Positions 22,401 to 33,288 of a stretch of 64,000 nt of DNA are shown piece by piece (positions within the stretch are counted from its first letter, which is position 1; every line of letters begins with the position of its first letter). Made by a program: the position numbers and the translations under genes. The notes under the pieces were generated by a model, which was given only the letters and a program-made list of their open reading frames with translations, ran no database searches and was not told the origin of the DNA. Source of the stretch: Chaetoderma sp. LZ-2023a (taxonomy: Eukaryota; Mollusca; Caudofoveata; Chaetodermatida; Chaetodermatidae); assembly GCA_034401795.1 (NCBI GenBank), contig CM067373.1, positions 90,416,996 to 90,480,995 on the forward strand, in the 5' to 3' direction.

Positions 22401-23195
22401 CCACCCCCACCCCCAAGTATCAAGTGGATTTACAAATTCAATTTGACTCTGTGCTTCAAGATATATCCTGTGGATTCAGTGCTTTGTTGGCTTGGATTAA
22501 GGGATGTGGGTGTCATCTCTGGTCTTGATGGCACATAGTTTTCATGTTTTGATGAAGGGCTCATTTTCTCCTTTTTGCTTACAGAGCTACACCATGCATG
22601 AACATGTATAGCAGTTTCAGTTTCTTTTTTGTCAGTAGGTGGTTGCGATGGTGGGATCATGCTTGCATCTTCAGGCTGTTTCAGTTCATTCATTAATTTT
22701 GTTCAAAAGCTGTGTCAGAATATGTTATCAATAGCCCTGAACAGACCCCTCAAGATCACGTTCGGTCTTGTATGGATATTCAACATAGATACATCCAGCC
22801 TTCAAGCATCTATTGTTCAGCTGGTCAACCTTGTTTGAGGTCTGTTTTTAGTTGTCACTTGCATCTGGTATATGTCTGTTGGTTAGTCAGTTGGTCTGCC
22901 AAATTTGTAACGCTTCTGACAAATCTCTAAGCCACAACTGTAGCATGGCGCACTGGTTTTCTATTTGACCAGTTTCTGCCATCTCTCAATATAACTGAAC
23001 CACCCATTTCAATGATAAATTCCAAAAAAAAATTCTCTTGGCCTGTAAATGGACATTGAATAAGGACAGATTTAAAATTTCTTGATCAACATTGACCAGT
23101 AAGGATGGAAATGAGGGACTTAAGCTCTCACCAGCATCTTTTGCCCCTAAAATAAAATGTCTTTAATAGATATTTGTGTATTGATATCATTACAG
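19411..23195. other. Non-coding region upstream of kinase exon A
   Basis: The region is AT-rich, with an AT/TA-rich patch at 19735-19945. A short imperfect palindrome of type cagggcattccctgcc occurs near 20045, 20270, 20692 and 20760, and a ggatccaaaggag-like block occurs near 20100 and 20818. No exon with convincing splice sites and coding sense was found. Upstream extracellular exons of the kinase are presumably outside the window or too short to see. Confidence 0.5.
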
Positions 23196-23379
23196 ATCAG
23201 AATGCAGTATTCCTGTATGTGTTCCTCCCTGTTGCCACTGTTATGTGCATCATACTTGTTGCATTTCTGTTGGTCCGGCGTCATGACAAACTGAGTTACC
23301 TGAATAGAAGGCGTCAGAATGTTGAATCTGAAGCATACCATTTATACAACACCATCAGATACAACGATGGAAATGGAGG
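23196..23379 (+). CDS. Receptor tyrosine kinase exon A (transmembrane and juxtamembrane)
   Basis: The 184 nt exon has a clean acceptor (tgatatcattacag/AT) and donor (GGAGG/gtaaat). It encodes (D)QNAV then a single hydrophobic helix (FLYVFLPVATVMCIILVAFLLV) stopped by RRHDK, followed by a basic, Tyr-containing juxtamembrane segment (SYLNRRRQ...AYHLYNTIRY). It enters with 2 nt of a split codon and ends 2 nt into a codon, which matches exon B. The type I receptor topology places the kinase on the cytoplasmic side. Assignment to this gene rests on phase fit, order and the kinase exons downstream. Confidence 0.72.
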
Positions 23380-23394
23380 GTAAATAAAATAACT

Positions 23395-23632
23395 TTATCC
23401 ATTTAGTGGTCAAGCCAGTCAGCACTGGCCTCTGTAGTGGTCTTGAGAAATGGCCATTTGTTCAAGGCCAAGAGATTAATTTAATTTTTTTTAATTTTAC
23501 CACTCAAATGCGTGGCTTGATAACCGAGCCAGTTATTCCAGTGGTAAATTTTCAAAAATATTCTTATCTTGGTGGGTAAATGGACATTCACTGAGCAAAG
23601 AACCTGACAAATCTTGACCGTTAAAAGGTTAA
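23395..23632. repeat. Palindromic MITE, family A (degenerate)
   Basis: A hairpin-like repeat with core ggcttgataaccgagccagt and end aaaaggttaa lies directly after exon A, inside the intron. The left terminus is eroded. Confidence 0.6.
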
Positions 23633-23705
23633 CAGTATGATCACTTCATCTCTTTCACAGCTTGAAATAGTCCTTTATCTATATCACAATATTTTGAGCA
23701 TCACA

Positions 23706-23928
23706 TTAACACTTTAGTCTTAAAATTTGTTCAAGAACATTTCAATGCTCTCATAGATAATTTCCATTTGCAGACCAAGAGATTTTTTTTTTTAATTTTC
23801 CACTGGAATGACTGGCTCATTTATCGAGCCAACCATTGCAGTGATAAATTTTCAAAATTTGTCTTTTATTGCTCTGCAAATGGATATTTCTCAAGACCAC
23901 GGCTGACACAATTTTTCGCTGGGATTAA
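23706..23928. repeat. Palindromic MITE, family A
   Basis: It is flanked by TTAA on both sides (23706 and 23925), with the core actggctcatttatcgagcc and the tccatttgcagaccaagaga block shared with the copy at 6652. Confidence 0.7.
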
Positions 23929-24303
23929 GTGGTAAAAATTTAATGCGGCCATATGGGGTATACACTTATTGTCATAAATTAAGAAAATATATGAATATTA
24001 AAGGAAATTTCTGACTATTTGTTACGTTGGCAGCACTTTGATTAACTAGAATTGATGACACCATTTATTTGAACCTATTCTTTGGGCTGGCTGGGAATCC
24101 TTATATAAAACTATAGCATCCCCGACTAACTCAGTCATTCACCAACTAGATTTTGAACAGTAAATGTGTGTTGTCTTAGTCAATCAGTTCATGTGATTCG
24201 TCTGTCCATTGGCAGATGATGAGAAATATGTCCCTAAGGTTACCTCTGGAATGACTATCTCAGTTCTATAATATTCTTCTCTTGGCTTGTAAATGAACAT
24301 TTA

Positions 24304-27125
24304 TTAGCTCGCCTGGCCTGAATGGCTAAGTGAGCTTATGCAATGGTGACCGTCAGTCATCTGTGTGTCGTCTGTCATCAGTCGTCTGTCGTCCATCAAC
24401 TTTTTCTTTAAACGACTTCTCAAGAAACACTGGTCCGATTTCAATTATATTTGGCAGGAAGCATCCCTAGGGCATAGAGATTCAAGTTTGTTCAAACGAA
24501 GCCGATCGGCCAAAATGGCCGATTTTTAGAAACACTAAAAAATCTCAGAAACCGCTGGAGGAATTTATTCAAAACTCATAACACATAATCTATTGCAACG
24601 GTAGACCCAACTTTGTTCAAGGCAACCTGATTGGCCAATTTGCCTGGCGGCAATCTTGGATGACCTAGTTTTCGCAAAAACAACTTTTTCTCCCAAACTG
24701 CTGAAGGGATAGACCTGGAATTTTGTAAATATGCTTAGGGACCATTCAACTTTATTCAAGGGAAGTTCATACGTTAAAAAACATGGCCGCCATCAACCAA
24801 TTAAAATTTAGCGTTTGTTGGTCATATTGCCTTTTTTGTATTTGATGTATTTTGATGGCAAAAATTGCTTTATATATGCTTATCAGTGTGGCGAGTTCAA
24901 ATATGCCACTTTCGAGACTGTCGGATAAAGGGTTTGGCTGCCATCTTGGTTTGTTTTCCTGCCATAGGCTCCCATAGTAAAGCAATGGGCCCATAGTAAA
25001 GCAATGGGGACTTCTTTAAACGACTTCTTCTCAAGAACCACTGGGTCAATTTCAATTATATTTTGGAGGAAGCATTCATAGGGCATAGAGATCTAACTTT
25101 GTTCAAACGAAGCGGATCGGTCAAAATCCAAGATGGTCGCCGGCCAAAATGACTGATTTTTAGAAACACTTTAAAAAATCCTCTTCGAAACCGCTGGAGG
25201 AATTGATTCAAAACTCATAACACATCATCAGTGGCAGGGTTAGACTCAAGTTTGTTCAAGGCAACCTGATTGGCTGATTTTCTTGACGGCCATCTTGGAT
25301 GACCTAGTTTTCACAAAAATTACTTCTTCTCCTGAACCGCTGAAGGGATGGAGCTGAAATTGTGTAAATATGCTTAGGGACCAAGGGCCTTTCAAGTTTA
25401 TTCAAGGGAGGTTTGTTCGTTAAAAAACATGGCCGCCATCAAGCAATCAAAATTTAACGTTTCTGGGTCATATTGGCTTTTTCATATTCGATGTATTTCG
25501 ATGGTGAAAATTTCTTTATATATGCTTATCAGTATGGCCAGTTCAAATTTCCCACGTTCGAGACTGTTGGATAAACATTTTCCTGCCATTTTGGTTTGTT
25601 TTCCCGCCATAGTCTCCCATAGTAAAGCAATAGGCCCATACTAAAACAATGGGAAATTTAAAATGTCTTCTCGAGAACTACTGGGCCGATTTGAATTATA
25701 TTTGGCAGGAAGCATCCTTATGGCATAGAGATTTAATTTTGTTCAAACTAAGCCGATTGGCCAATTTGGCAGGTGGCCATCTTGGATTTCGGCCAATTTT
25801 TAGAAATGTCTTTAAAAATCTCGTACTCCGAAACGGCTTGGGGAATCGATTCAAAACTTATGAAACCTCATCTAGGCAAAGAGGTAAGCCAAGTTTGTTC
25901 AAGACGACTTAATTGACTGAATGGTTCGGCAGCCATCTTGGATGACTTATTTTTCCCGAAAACGACTTCTCCAGAACCGCTGAATGGATCAGGCGAAAAT
26001 TTGGGAGATATGATTAGGGACTAAGTGCCATTAAAGTTTGTTCACGGGAAGTTTCTCCGTCAAAAAACATGGCCGACGTAGGCCAATCAAAATGTAGCGT
26101 GTTTGGCGACCATATTGGATTTTTTATTTGATGGATTTTGAGGCCGAAATTGGTTTTATATAGGTTTTTGGGTATTCTGATCTCAAATTTGGAATTTTCG
26201 ATACTGTCGGATAAATGGTTTGGGGACCAACTTGGATCAGGTTCCCGCCAAAAGCTCCCATACTAAATCAATGGGAAATTTAAAATGTCTTCTCGAGAAC
26301 TACTGGGCCGATTTCAATTATATATGGCAGGAAGAATCCTTAGGGCATAGAGATTCCATTTTGTTCAAACGAAGCCGATCGGCCAATTTTGCCTGTGGCC
26401 ATCTTGGATTTTGGCTGGTTTTTGGAAATGTATTTTAAAATCTCCAAAACCATTCGGGGGATCAATTCAGACCTCATGAAATATGATCTATGGTAAGAGC
26501 TGACCCAAGTTTGTTCAAAGGAACTTGATTCACTAAATGGTTCAGCGGCCATTTTGGATGACCTCGTTTTCGCAAAAACCACTCCTTCCCCAGAACCGCT
26601 GAAGCGTTTAGGCCAAAATTTGTAATATAAGATTAACGACTAAGGGCCATTAAAGTTTGTTCAAGAGAAGTTGATCCATCAAAAAAACTGGCTGATTTAA
26701 AATGTCTTTAAATATCCTCTCCAAAACTGCTTAGGGGATCAATTCAAAATGCATGAAATATCATCTAGGGCAAGAGCTGCACCAAGTTTGTTCAAGGAAA
26801 CTTGATTGGCCAAATGCCTTGGTGGCCTTTTTGGATAACCAAATTTTTGCCAAAATGACTCCAGAACCACAGCAGATTGGGGCAAAATTTGGAAGATATG
26901 GTTAGTCACTGAGTGCCATTAAAGTTTGTTTAAGGGAAGGTGCTACATCAAAAACATGGCTGCAGTGGACCAATCAAAATGTAGCATGTTTGGCGGCCAT
27001 ATTAGACTTGCAAAAATGTCCACAAACTCATTTAGAAGACTACTAAACCACCCACCAACAATTGTGACAAAAATGCATAATGCTCCAGGTGAGCGGCACA
27101 GGCCCCTTGGGCCTCTTGTTAAAAC
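24304..27125. mobile_element. 2.8 kb non-coding element with ~630 bp internal units (family D)
   Basis: The left end is agctcgcctggcctgaatgg and the right end is ccaggtgagcggcacaggcc ... gggcctcttgtt. Between them a unit repeats about four times. Its landmark is acgacttctcaagaaacactgg and variants at about 24409, 25019, 25663 and 26287, each followed by gatttcaattatatttggca and ggccatcttggat. The outer caggtgagc/agctcgcctg sequences are partly complementary. There is no protein. Comparable elements are, from memory, abundant in mollusc genomes, but I cannot name the superfamily. Confidence 0.65.
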
Positions 27126-27155
27126 TACAGTGGAAGTCAGCTGTTTTTAACCATC

Positions 27156-27351
27156 TTAACCCTTTAATGGTCAATTTGCAGGGAAAGCTCATTTTTTTTG
27201 GTAATGTACCACTGGAATGACTGTCTCTGTTACAGAGACAGTCATTCCAGTGGTAAAATTTCAAAAATAGTCTTTTCTTGGCGTGCAAATGGATATTCCT
27301 CGAGACCACTGTAGAGGCCAGTTTAGGCCTTCTTTGTCATGACAGGATTAA
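27156..27351. repeat. Palindromic MITE, family A
   Basis: It starts TTAACCCTTTAATGG and ends GACAGGATTAA, folding at the perfect core gactgtctctgttacagagacagtc. It lies in the intron just before exon B. Confidence 0.75.
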
Positions 27352-27500
27352 TCATGAATGGCTTCATATACTATTTTCTTCTGAGAAAGTATTTCCTCTG
27401 AAAATAGTTGGACAATGAAATCGAGATCAAAGTAGCATTGATCAGAAGAGAGGAGAATCAATAATTAAAACATTATTCCACAATTCTCTTTATTCCCCAG

Positions 27501-27715
27501 TTTTATTTTATCCTGTGGCATCATTACACCGGCTGTCGTCGCTGACAAATGGGAGATCGCTCATTGCTCTTTAGAGTTTGGTCAGATACTCGGTCAAGGG
27601 GCATTCGGCCAAGTGTTCAAAGGACGGGTACCGAAACGAATTCTCCCTCACACTGACAGGTCTGATGAGGAGTGTGAATCTACCAAGATGACTGTTGCTA
27701 TTAAGCTATTACTCG
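27501..27715 (+). CDS. Receptor tyrosine kinase exon B (glycine loop and ATP-binding lysine)
   Basis: The 215 nt exon has acceptor ttattccccag/T and donor CTCG/gtgagt. It encodes a WEI...LEFG lead-in, the glycine loop LGQGAFGQVFKG, an insert containing DRSDEECES, and the VAIKLL strand with the ATP-binding Lys. It starts by completing the codon split at the end of exon A and ends 1 nt into a codon, which exon C completes. The W-E-I ... LGQGAFG pattern fits FGFR/VEGFR/RET-like receptor kinases. I cannot assign a specific orthologue. Confidence 0.88.
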
Positions 27716-28280
27716 GTGAGTGGATGAAGATTTATTTATTCTCGAACTGATCTTAACTGATAACTGATCCAGTTTTTCTAGTGGTAAAATTGTTAAGAAA
27801 TGGTATTGGTGAGGGGGGGGGCGGCCAGTGGAGGGGGGGGGGGAGGCTGGGTGGCGGCGGTGTGCAGATAAAAGGAACATTTTGGATTCTAAAATATAAG
27901 ATGATATAAATCCAATTATGTTAAGTTCCCTTGCAATATTTATTTAAACCAAAAAGTCTCATTAATAACAATTTCCATGTATTAAACAAAACAGACAACA
28001 CATTGAAAAATAGAAGTATTAATCACAGGTAATTATTAAGAAAAACTTAACTTGTCTGAAGCACTGCCGTGTATGAGTGGAGAGCACACATCAAATAGAA
28101 CACATTCCTGGCAAGCTAACACATTTGCTGTTCGATATTTTGAAAAGAATTTAGCTGAAATGCGAGAAGAACATCTTAGAGGCAAATTATGTTCAAAATA
28201 TTTGACATCTTTATAATTGTATGGTTCCTTTGAAATTGGTTTGGCAATGCTCTAGAAAAGGGGTCAAATCTCTGCATGAC
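27716..28280. other. Intron sequence
   Basis: It is G-rich at 27808-27862, with no gene or clear repeat beyond that. This is the 5' end of a ~31 kb intron. Confidence 0.5.
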
Positions 28281-28566
28281 AATAATACACCAGCGCATTC
28301 ATCCATGGTAGCCACCAAAATCACTGTGGACAATTGAGGAATCCAGTTTTAGCTCTGCCCCACCCATCTGTAGCTAAACTCCACTCACACTTCACCGTGT
28401 TGAGATTGATCAATACCTGAACTCGCTGACTATTAATCTCCAGAAACATGTACAGGTAAGCTGTTGATTATTTTGAAACTAATTTTATTGGTTGCCCAGT
28501 CAAATTAGTTTCAAAATATTCAACAGCATATTTATTAAGTAGTAAAGACATGCAATTCATACATTT
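28281..28566. repeat. Family B repeat, left part (interrupted by DIRS copy 3)
   Basis: An inverted copy of the family B block includes the gttgattattttgaaactaa / ttagtttcaaaatattcaac hairpin (about 28465-28527) and ends caattcatacattt at the DIRS junction. The rest of the repeat continues at 35605 (tgtcagactattaag). Confidence 0.65.
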
Positions 28567-28752
28567 CACATCAAGAGTATACTTACCTCCCTAATACTTT
28601 TGATATTGCTAAATATTGGCTTTCACTCAATAAACACTCAGATTAAAACAGTTAGGTGCCCCTACTGGGCAGGGAGTCAGAGCGTAGTCTGGCGGATGCC
28701 AGCCCCACCACCGCGCATGCGCAGACTAGCACTTCCTCTTTGCTAATTTATT
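28567..28752. repeat. Left ITR of DIRS copy 3
   Basis: It is near-identical to the left ITR of copy 2 and complementary to about 35393-35558. Confidence 0.88.
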
Positions 28753-29665
28753 GGCAGAGAGTCTACACATGCTTTTGTGCTAGTGCTTTTCGTGGCTCAA
28801 TTCTAAGTGTTTTTGTGAAAGTTTAGAAGTGTTTATCCCTGATAAAGATGGCAGGAAGAGTGACTTCACCAGAGGAGGGCCCAGGACCTTTAAATCAGGT
28901 GACTTCTAGTAAAATTAGCGAGTTTTGTCCCGTTGTAATGTGTTTCCGGGACTCACGCTAAACGTGATAAGCGCCTTGATTAGTTGGTTTATTTCAACTA
29001 GGTGCTATATAAGACTAATCTCTCTTTGTGTTTATGTCCACAGGTCTGTGTGAAGAAATATAATGGACATGACATCAGCAGAGGGTTTGTGTCTCTCCAC
29101 CATGGTTCCATTTCCTACTAATACTGTTAGGTTATCTAACCAAAAATTCTATGTCCAGTGAGTTGGAGGCCTATTATAAAGGTCTTCTCACTTTGCCCTC
29201 TTGATCCAATTCCTTCCCCTAGAGGTGGAGAGAGTTAAGAGGCGTTCAGTTGGTGGAGTGCTCCAGTTCATCAGGTTGGATGGTTTGTCTAGACAAGGTG
29301 TCAGGTATCTAATTATTGATATGAGGTGATGTTAATTATTTAGAGGAAAGGGAGATAATTAACAGTATTTGCCATTGTTATCAGTATATATCTGATGCTT
29401 GTGTAGTCGAAATGTCCATTCTGCACATGTTCTGGTTAGAGATACAATTCGTCCTTGCACTGGGATGTTTGTTGGGGATCGATTTTTTCCTGTCATAGGA
29501 TTAATGACGTCATAATCAGCCTTGCTCTTTATTAACAATTAAAGTTGTCCGAAGCTGGTTTTCTGATAAATTATGATCTTTATGATCATTTTTCCTTCTC
29601 TTGAGTTGGTGAGTTTCTAAGCTTAACTAGATTGCTCATACTCCTCGTCCTTTGGCCTTTTTCAG

Positions 29666-31721
29666 AGACCTGGTTGTGCGTCCTGTGGACGATTTTTGAG
29701 GGACAAGTTTGGTCCTCATCTCTGTTTTCAGTGTAGCCCCTGTGGTCCCTTGCTTAATTGCGAGATATGTAAGCACTGGGGGGGCGAGCTAATGTCCGAA
29801 TTCTTGTGCTTGCAGGCGAAGGACAAGGTGGTGGAGGAGGAGAAGAAGAAGCTGAAAAAAGAGGTTGTAAGTAAGAAGGGTAAGAGGAAGGCCTCGTCCG
29901 CGGTGGACATGGAGGCCTTCCGGACCGAGATGTTGGGAGAGATGAGGAGGACAATAAAGAATTTGGTTCCAGAGTTGCTTCGTGGCATGCTTCCTGGACC
30001 AAATCCTTTGTTGGCCTCATCATCTGCTTCGGAGCAGGTAATCCCCACCTCTGAATCACCGTTCCTTAGTACGCTTCCGTTGTTTGAAGATTCAGAGGTG
30101 GCCCCCATTAGAGGGGGCGTTCCACGACCCTGGCAGCAGGCTTATTGCCGCGCCCAATAGGGACCGTGGACGGTTGTCGCTGGAACCCGCGGGCTGCTTA
30201 TCAGTCCAGGGCTATCCGCACACCGCGGGTGCCAGTACCTCGTATGGCACCTTCCCTGGCCAGTCCGGGTTAGCTCTCTTTGCTGACCCGGAGTCTAATC
30301 TGTCTGGCCAGGAGGATGAGGATTACCTGTTGGGGTCGCCGTCTGAGGACGTGGACATGGATTATGACGTCTGTGCACCCCTCGCGGGGAATACAGGCGC
30401 CTTATTCCACGGTTCTACTCTCCCAGGGGTAGAATCCACGGTTCAGACTGTGGCCCTGGGCGCTGAAGGCCAGCGTTACCGCATACCTCGGCTTGCCGAG
30501 AGTGTCGCTGGTGCTGGCCGGGGCCGTGGTGGGGCGGTATATGCCCTGCGCTCTACCACGGCGCCTGCTCCTGGTCAAGCCAGTGAGATTAGCATGCCGG
30601 TATTGTCAGGCCCGCATGCTCTCCCTGGCTTGCCAGGGATATCAGCGTATCCGCCGTCAAGCTCTGTTGCTTGCGCTCAGGAGGAAGACGAAGGCCCCCG
30701 TCTTGTAGAGCGCTCGCAGCTAGCCACGGAGGAGGATTGGTCTGACGCTTGCCAGTGGTTGGTGAGTGTTAGACCAGATTTGCCCGTGGAGCAGTCAGCT
30801 AGCCAGCGTGATCACAGGCCGTGGTTAGCTGGTAAGCCTACTGCTAACGCTATGCCTTCTCTGCCGCTGGCAGAGCATGTCGTTGACATGTTCGAGGCGG
30901 CGGAGACGTCCATTAAGTCGAGTGGACGTCTCGCTAAGGCCCCGCGCGAGGTGGCCAGGCGTTGCCGCATCGTGCCCCTGGACTACCAGCGGTACGGTGT
31001 GGTACCTAAGCCGAGCATGGATGACCGCGCGGCTTTGGGTGAGGATGCGCGGCCAGGCTCCCGTTCTGACACGGGAGTCTTGTGTTCGAACGCGTTGCGT
31101 TCAGCAAATACCGCGTTGCGTGATGCGGAGGAGAGTGGGAGGGCTTCGATTGCCGCTCTGTCCCACGTCTCCCAGCTGTTACAAGGGGTAGTAACAGCAT
31201 CCGCATCGCGCCAGCCAAGTCCGGTCACAGTTCAGCGAGCCATCCAGGATGGTATCAACCTGGCGCTGGACTGTATGACGCGGGCGGTGACCAGGAGTGT
31301 CCGGGCAAGGCGCACTTTTGCCTTGGATAATCTGTGCCCGTCCCAGGACCTATACAATAGGCTACTACGTACGCCTATGACAGGTCCTGGTCTCTTTGGA
31401 GGTGAGGGATGTAGGCACCTCCAGGAGACGGTTACTCTGGTCAATAACCAGAGGGCGCTGCGCGAGCAGTTTGAGGTGCTTCGTCGTGCCAACGTTCGCG
31501 CCGCACCCCCTGCGTATCGTCCCCTGCAGGCTCGAGGTGGTAGTGGCCAGGTCAGAGGCCAACCACCATCGCAGCGTCGGCCTCGGCCGCGTGCGATTCG
31601 GCCAGCAGCGAGGGGGGCGCAGGCTCCTCAGGCGCAGTCAGCCAGGCAGCCGCCCGCGCACCGAGGTGCGCGCGGTGCTGGTCGTGGTGCGCAAGGATCT
31701 GGGCGGGGTAATCGTTCCTGA
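29666..31721 (+). pseudogene. DIRS copy 3 gag-like ORF (one frameshift)
   Basis: It has the Cys-rich N-terminus (CASCGR..CFQCSPC..CEICKHW), a Lys/Glu-rich segment, then the frame breaks at the C run 30102-30106 (five C where sister copies have four). After the shift it is open to the stop at 31721 (ending SGRGNRS). The C-terminal conserved block and the RGG-like tail are present. A one-base homopolymer difference could also be a sequencing error. Confidence 0.78.
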
Positions 31722-33288
31722 TGGGACGGTTACCGCGGTGAGAACCACGCCGGTGTTTCTGGCAAAGGAGACAGTGCCGCTCTTGCACTCCTTATGTCCA
31801 CCTCTATCCCTAAGTGGACCAGTGGGAGGCCGGCTAGCCGACCACATGCAAGAGTGGGAACGGTTAACTCAGGACCGTTTAGTCTTGCGATGGCTTTCAG
31901 TCGGGTATCATCCCGATTGGATGACAGGCCCGCCATCGCGACTGTCTCTAGTGCCGATCTGGACTCCAAATCCGAGAGATCCAGATCAAAGGTTGTGTAT
32001 CGAGGAGGAAATAAATTCCCTCATACAAAAAGGAGCTATTCAGCCGGCACAGAGGTGTCCGCGCTTCTATTCAACCCTGTTCTTAGTAACAAAGAACGCC
32101 GGAGGATGGAGACCAATTCTCAACCTCAAGCCATTGAACAAGTTCATAGAGACGCCCAGTTTCAAGATGGAGACTGTGCGCTCGGTGTTGGCGGGGTTAG
32201 AGAGGGGAATGTGGACAGCGTCGATAGATTTGAAGGACGCTTATTTCCACATCCCCGTACACAGGAGTTTCCGTCGCTTCCTGAGATTTGCATTCCAGGG
32301 CAGACAGTGGGAATTCAGGGTGCTACCCTTTGGAATTTCCACGGCTCCTCGGGTTTTCACCCGTGTGGTTCTTGCGATCACCGCATACCTCCGCAGGAGA
32401 AGCATAGCAGTCCACACGTACATAGACAACTGGCTGTTGAAAGCACACACCCGGGAAAGTTTATCGGCCAGTCTGGAGATTGTTTTGAAAACTCTCACAG
32501 ACTTAGGCTGGATGATCAATTTCCCAAAATCAGAGCTGACTCCATCCCAGAAGTTTGTTTACCTGGGGATGTTCTTCGATCTAGAGACAGGATATGTTTA
32601 TCCTACTCAGGAGAGAGTTCAGAAACTCATCTCATTAATTCAGTCAGTGTGCGACAGTCGTCATGTCCTGGCACGGGTTTACTTGAGAATGCTGGGGTTG
32701 ATGGTTTCATTGGAACCAGTCATTCCTCAGGCCGCCTTACGCAGGCGGCCGATCCAGTTATTTCTCATGACACAATGGACCCAGAGTACAGGTTCGCTGG
32801 ACTCGAATGTGTCAGTGTTGGCGCCTCTGATTCATCACCTGCAATGGTGGTTGGACACAGAGAATCTCTTGCTGGGGGTTATGCTAACCCCTCCCCACCC
32901 TCAGGTGACTGTGTATACAGATGCATCGATGGAGGGCTGGGGAGCTTGCCTGGAAGAGTTCACGATATCAGGGCTTTGGAATCTGGAACAGTCAAAGGAA
33001 CATATAAATCTACTGGAGCTAAGAGCAGTAGTCCTGGGCCTGGAACATTTCTTACAGAAAGTTCAGGGCAAGATTGTTCTTATTCGTTCAGACAACTCAA
33101 CAGTTGTGACTTACATAAACCGCCAGGGCGGAACGAAGTCGCCCAGTCTCTGTATGATGACATGGAGACTGCTTTGTTGGTGCCTGGATCACCAGATTAC
33201 CTTGAAAGCAGTTCATATTCCGGGAAGGTTAAATCTGCTAGCAGACTCATTGAGCCGAAGGATGAGTGTTTTACCCACGGAATGGTAA
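31396..33288 (+). pseudogene. DIRS copy 3 RT/RNase H (active-site mutant, premature stop)
   Basis: RT and RNase H read through without frameshift, but the second catalytic Asp of the YIDD box is AAC (Asn) at 32428-32430. A C-to-T change makes TAA at 33286-33288, just after LPTEW. The RNase H acidic residues lie before the stop. The remaining C-terminal part (DLFATKKNAK, YAFPP) continues in frame to 33852. The Asp-to-Asn change should abolish polymerase activity. Confidence 0.9.

Noticed and set aside
22257..22538. A 93-codon frame upstream of kinase exon A as an extracellular exon
   Set aside because: It has low-complexity Pro run and no Cys pattern, and no acceptor/donor pair fits the phase of exon A.
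24565..27150. Several 60-90 codon frames inside the 24.3-27.1 kb element
   Set aside because: They fall in repeated non-coding units, are not conserved between units, and lack motifs.
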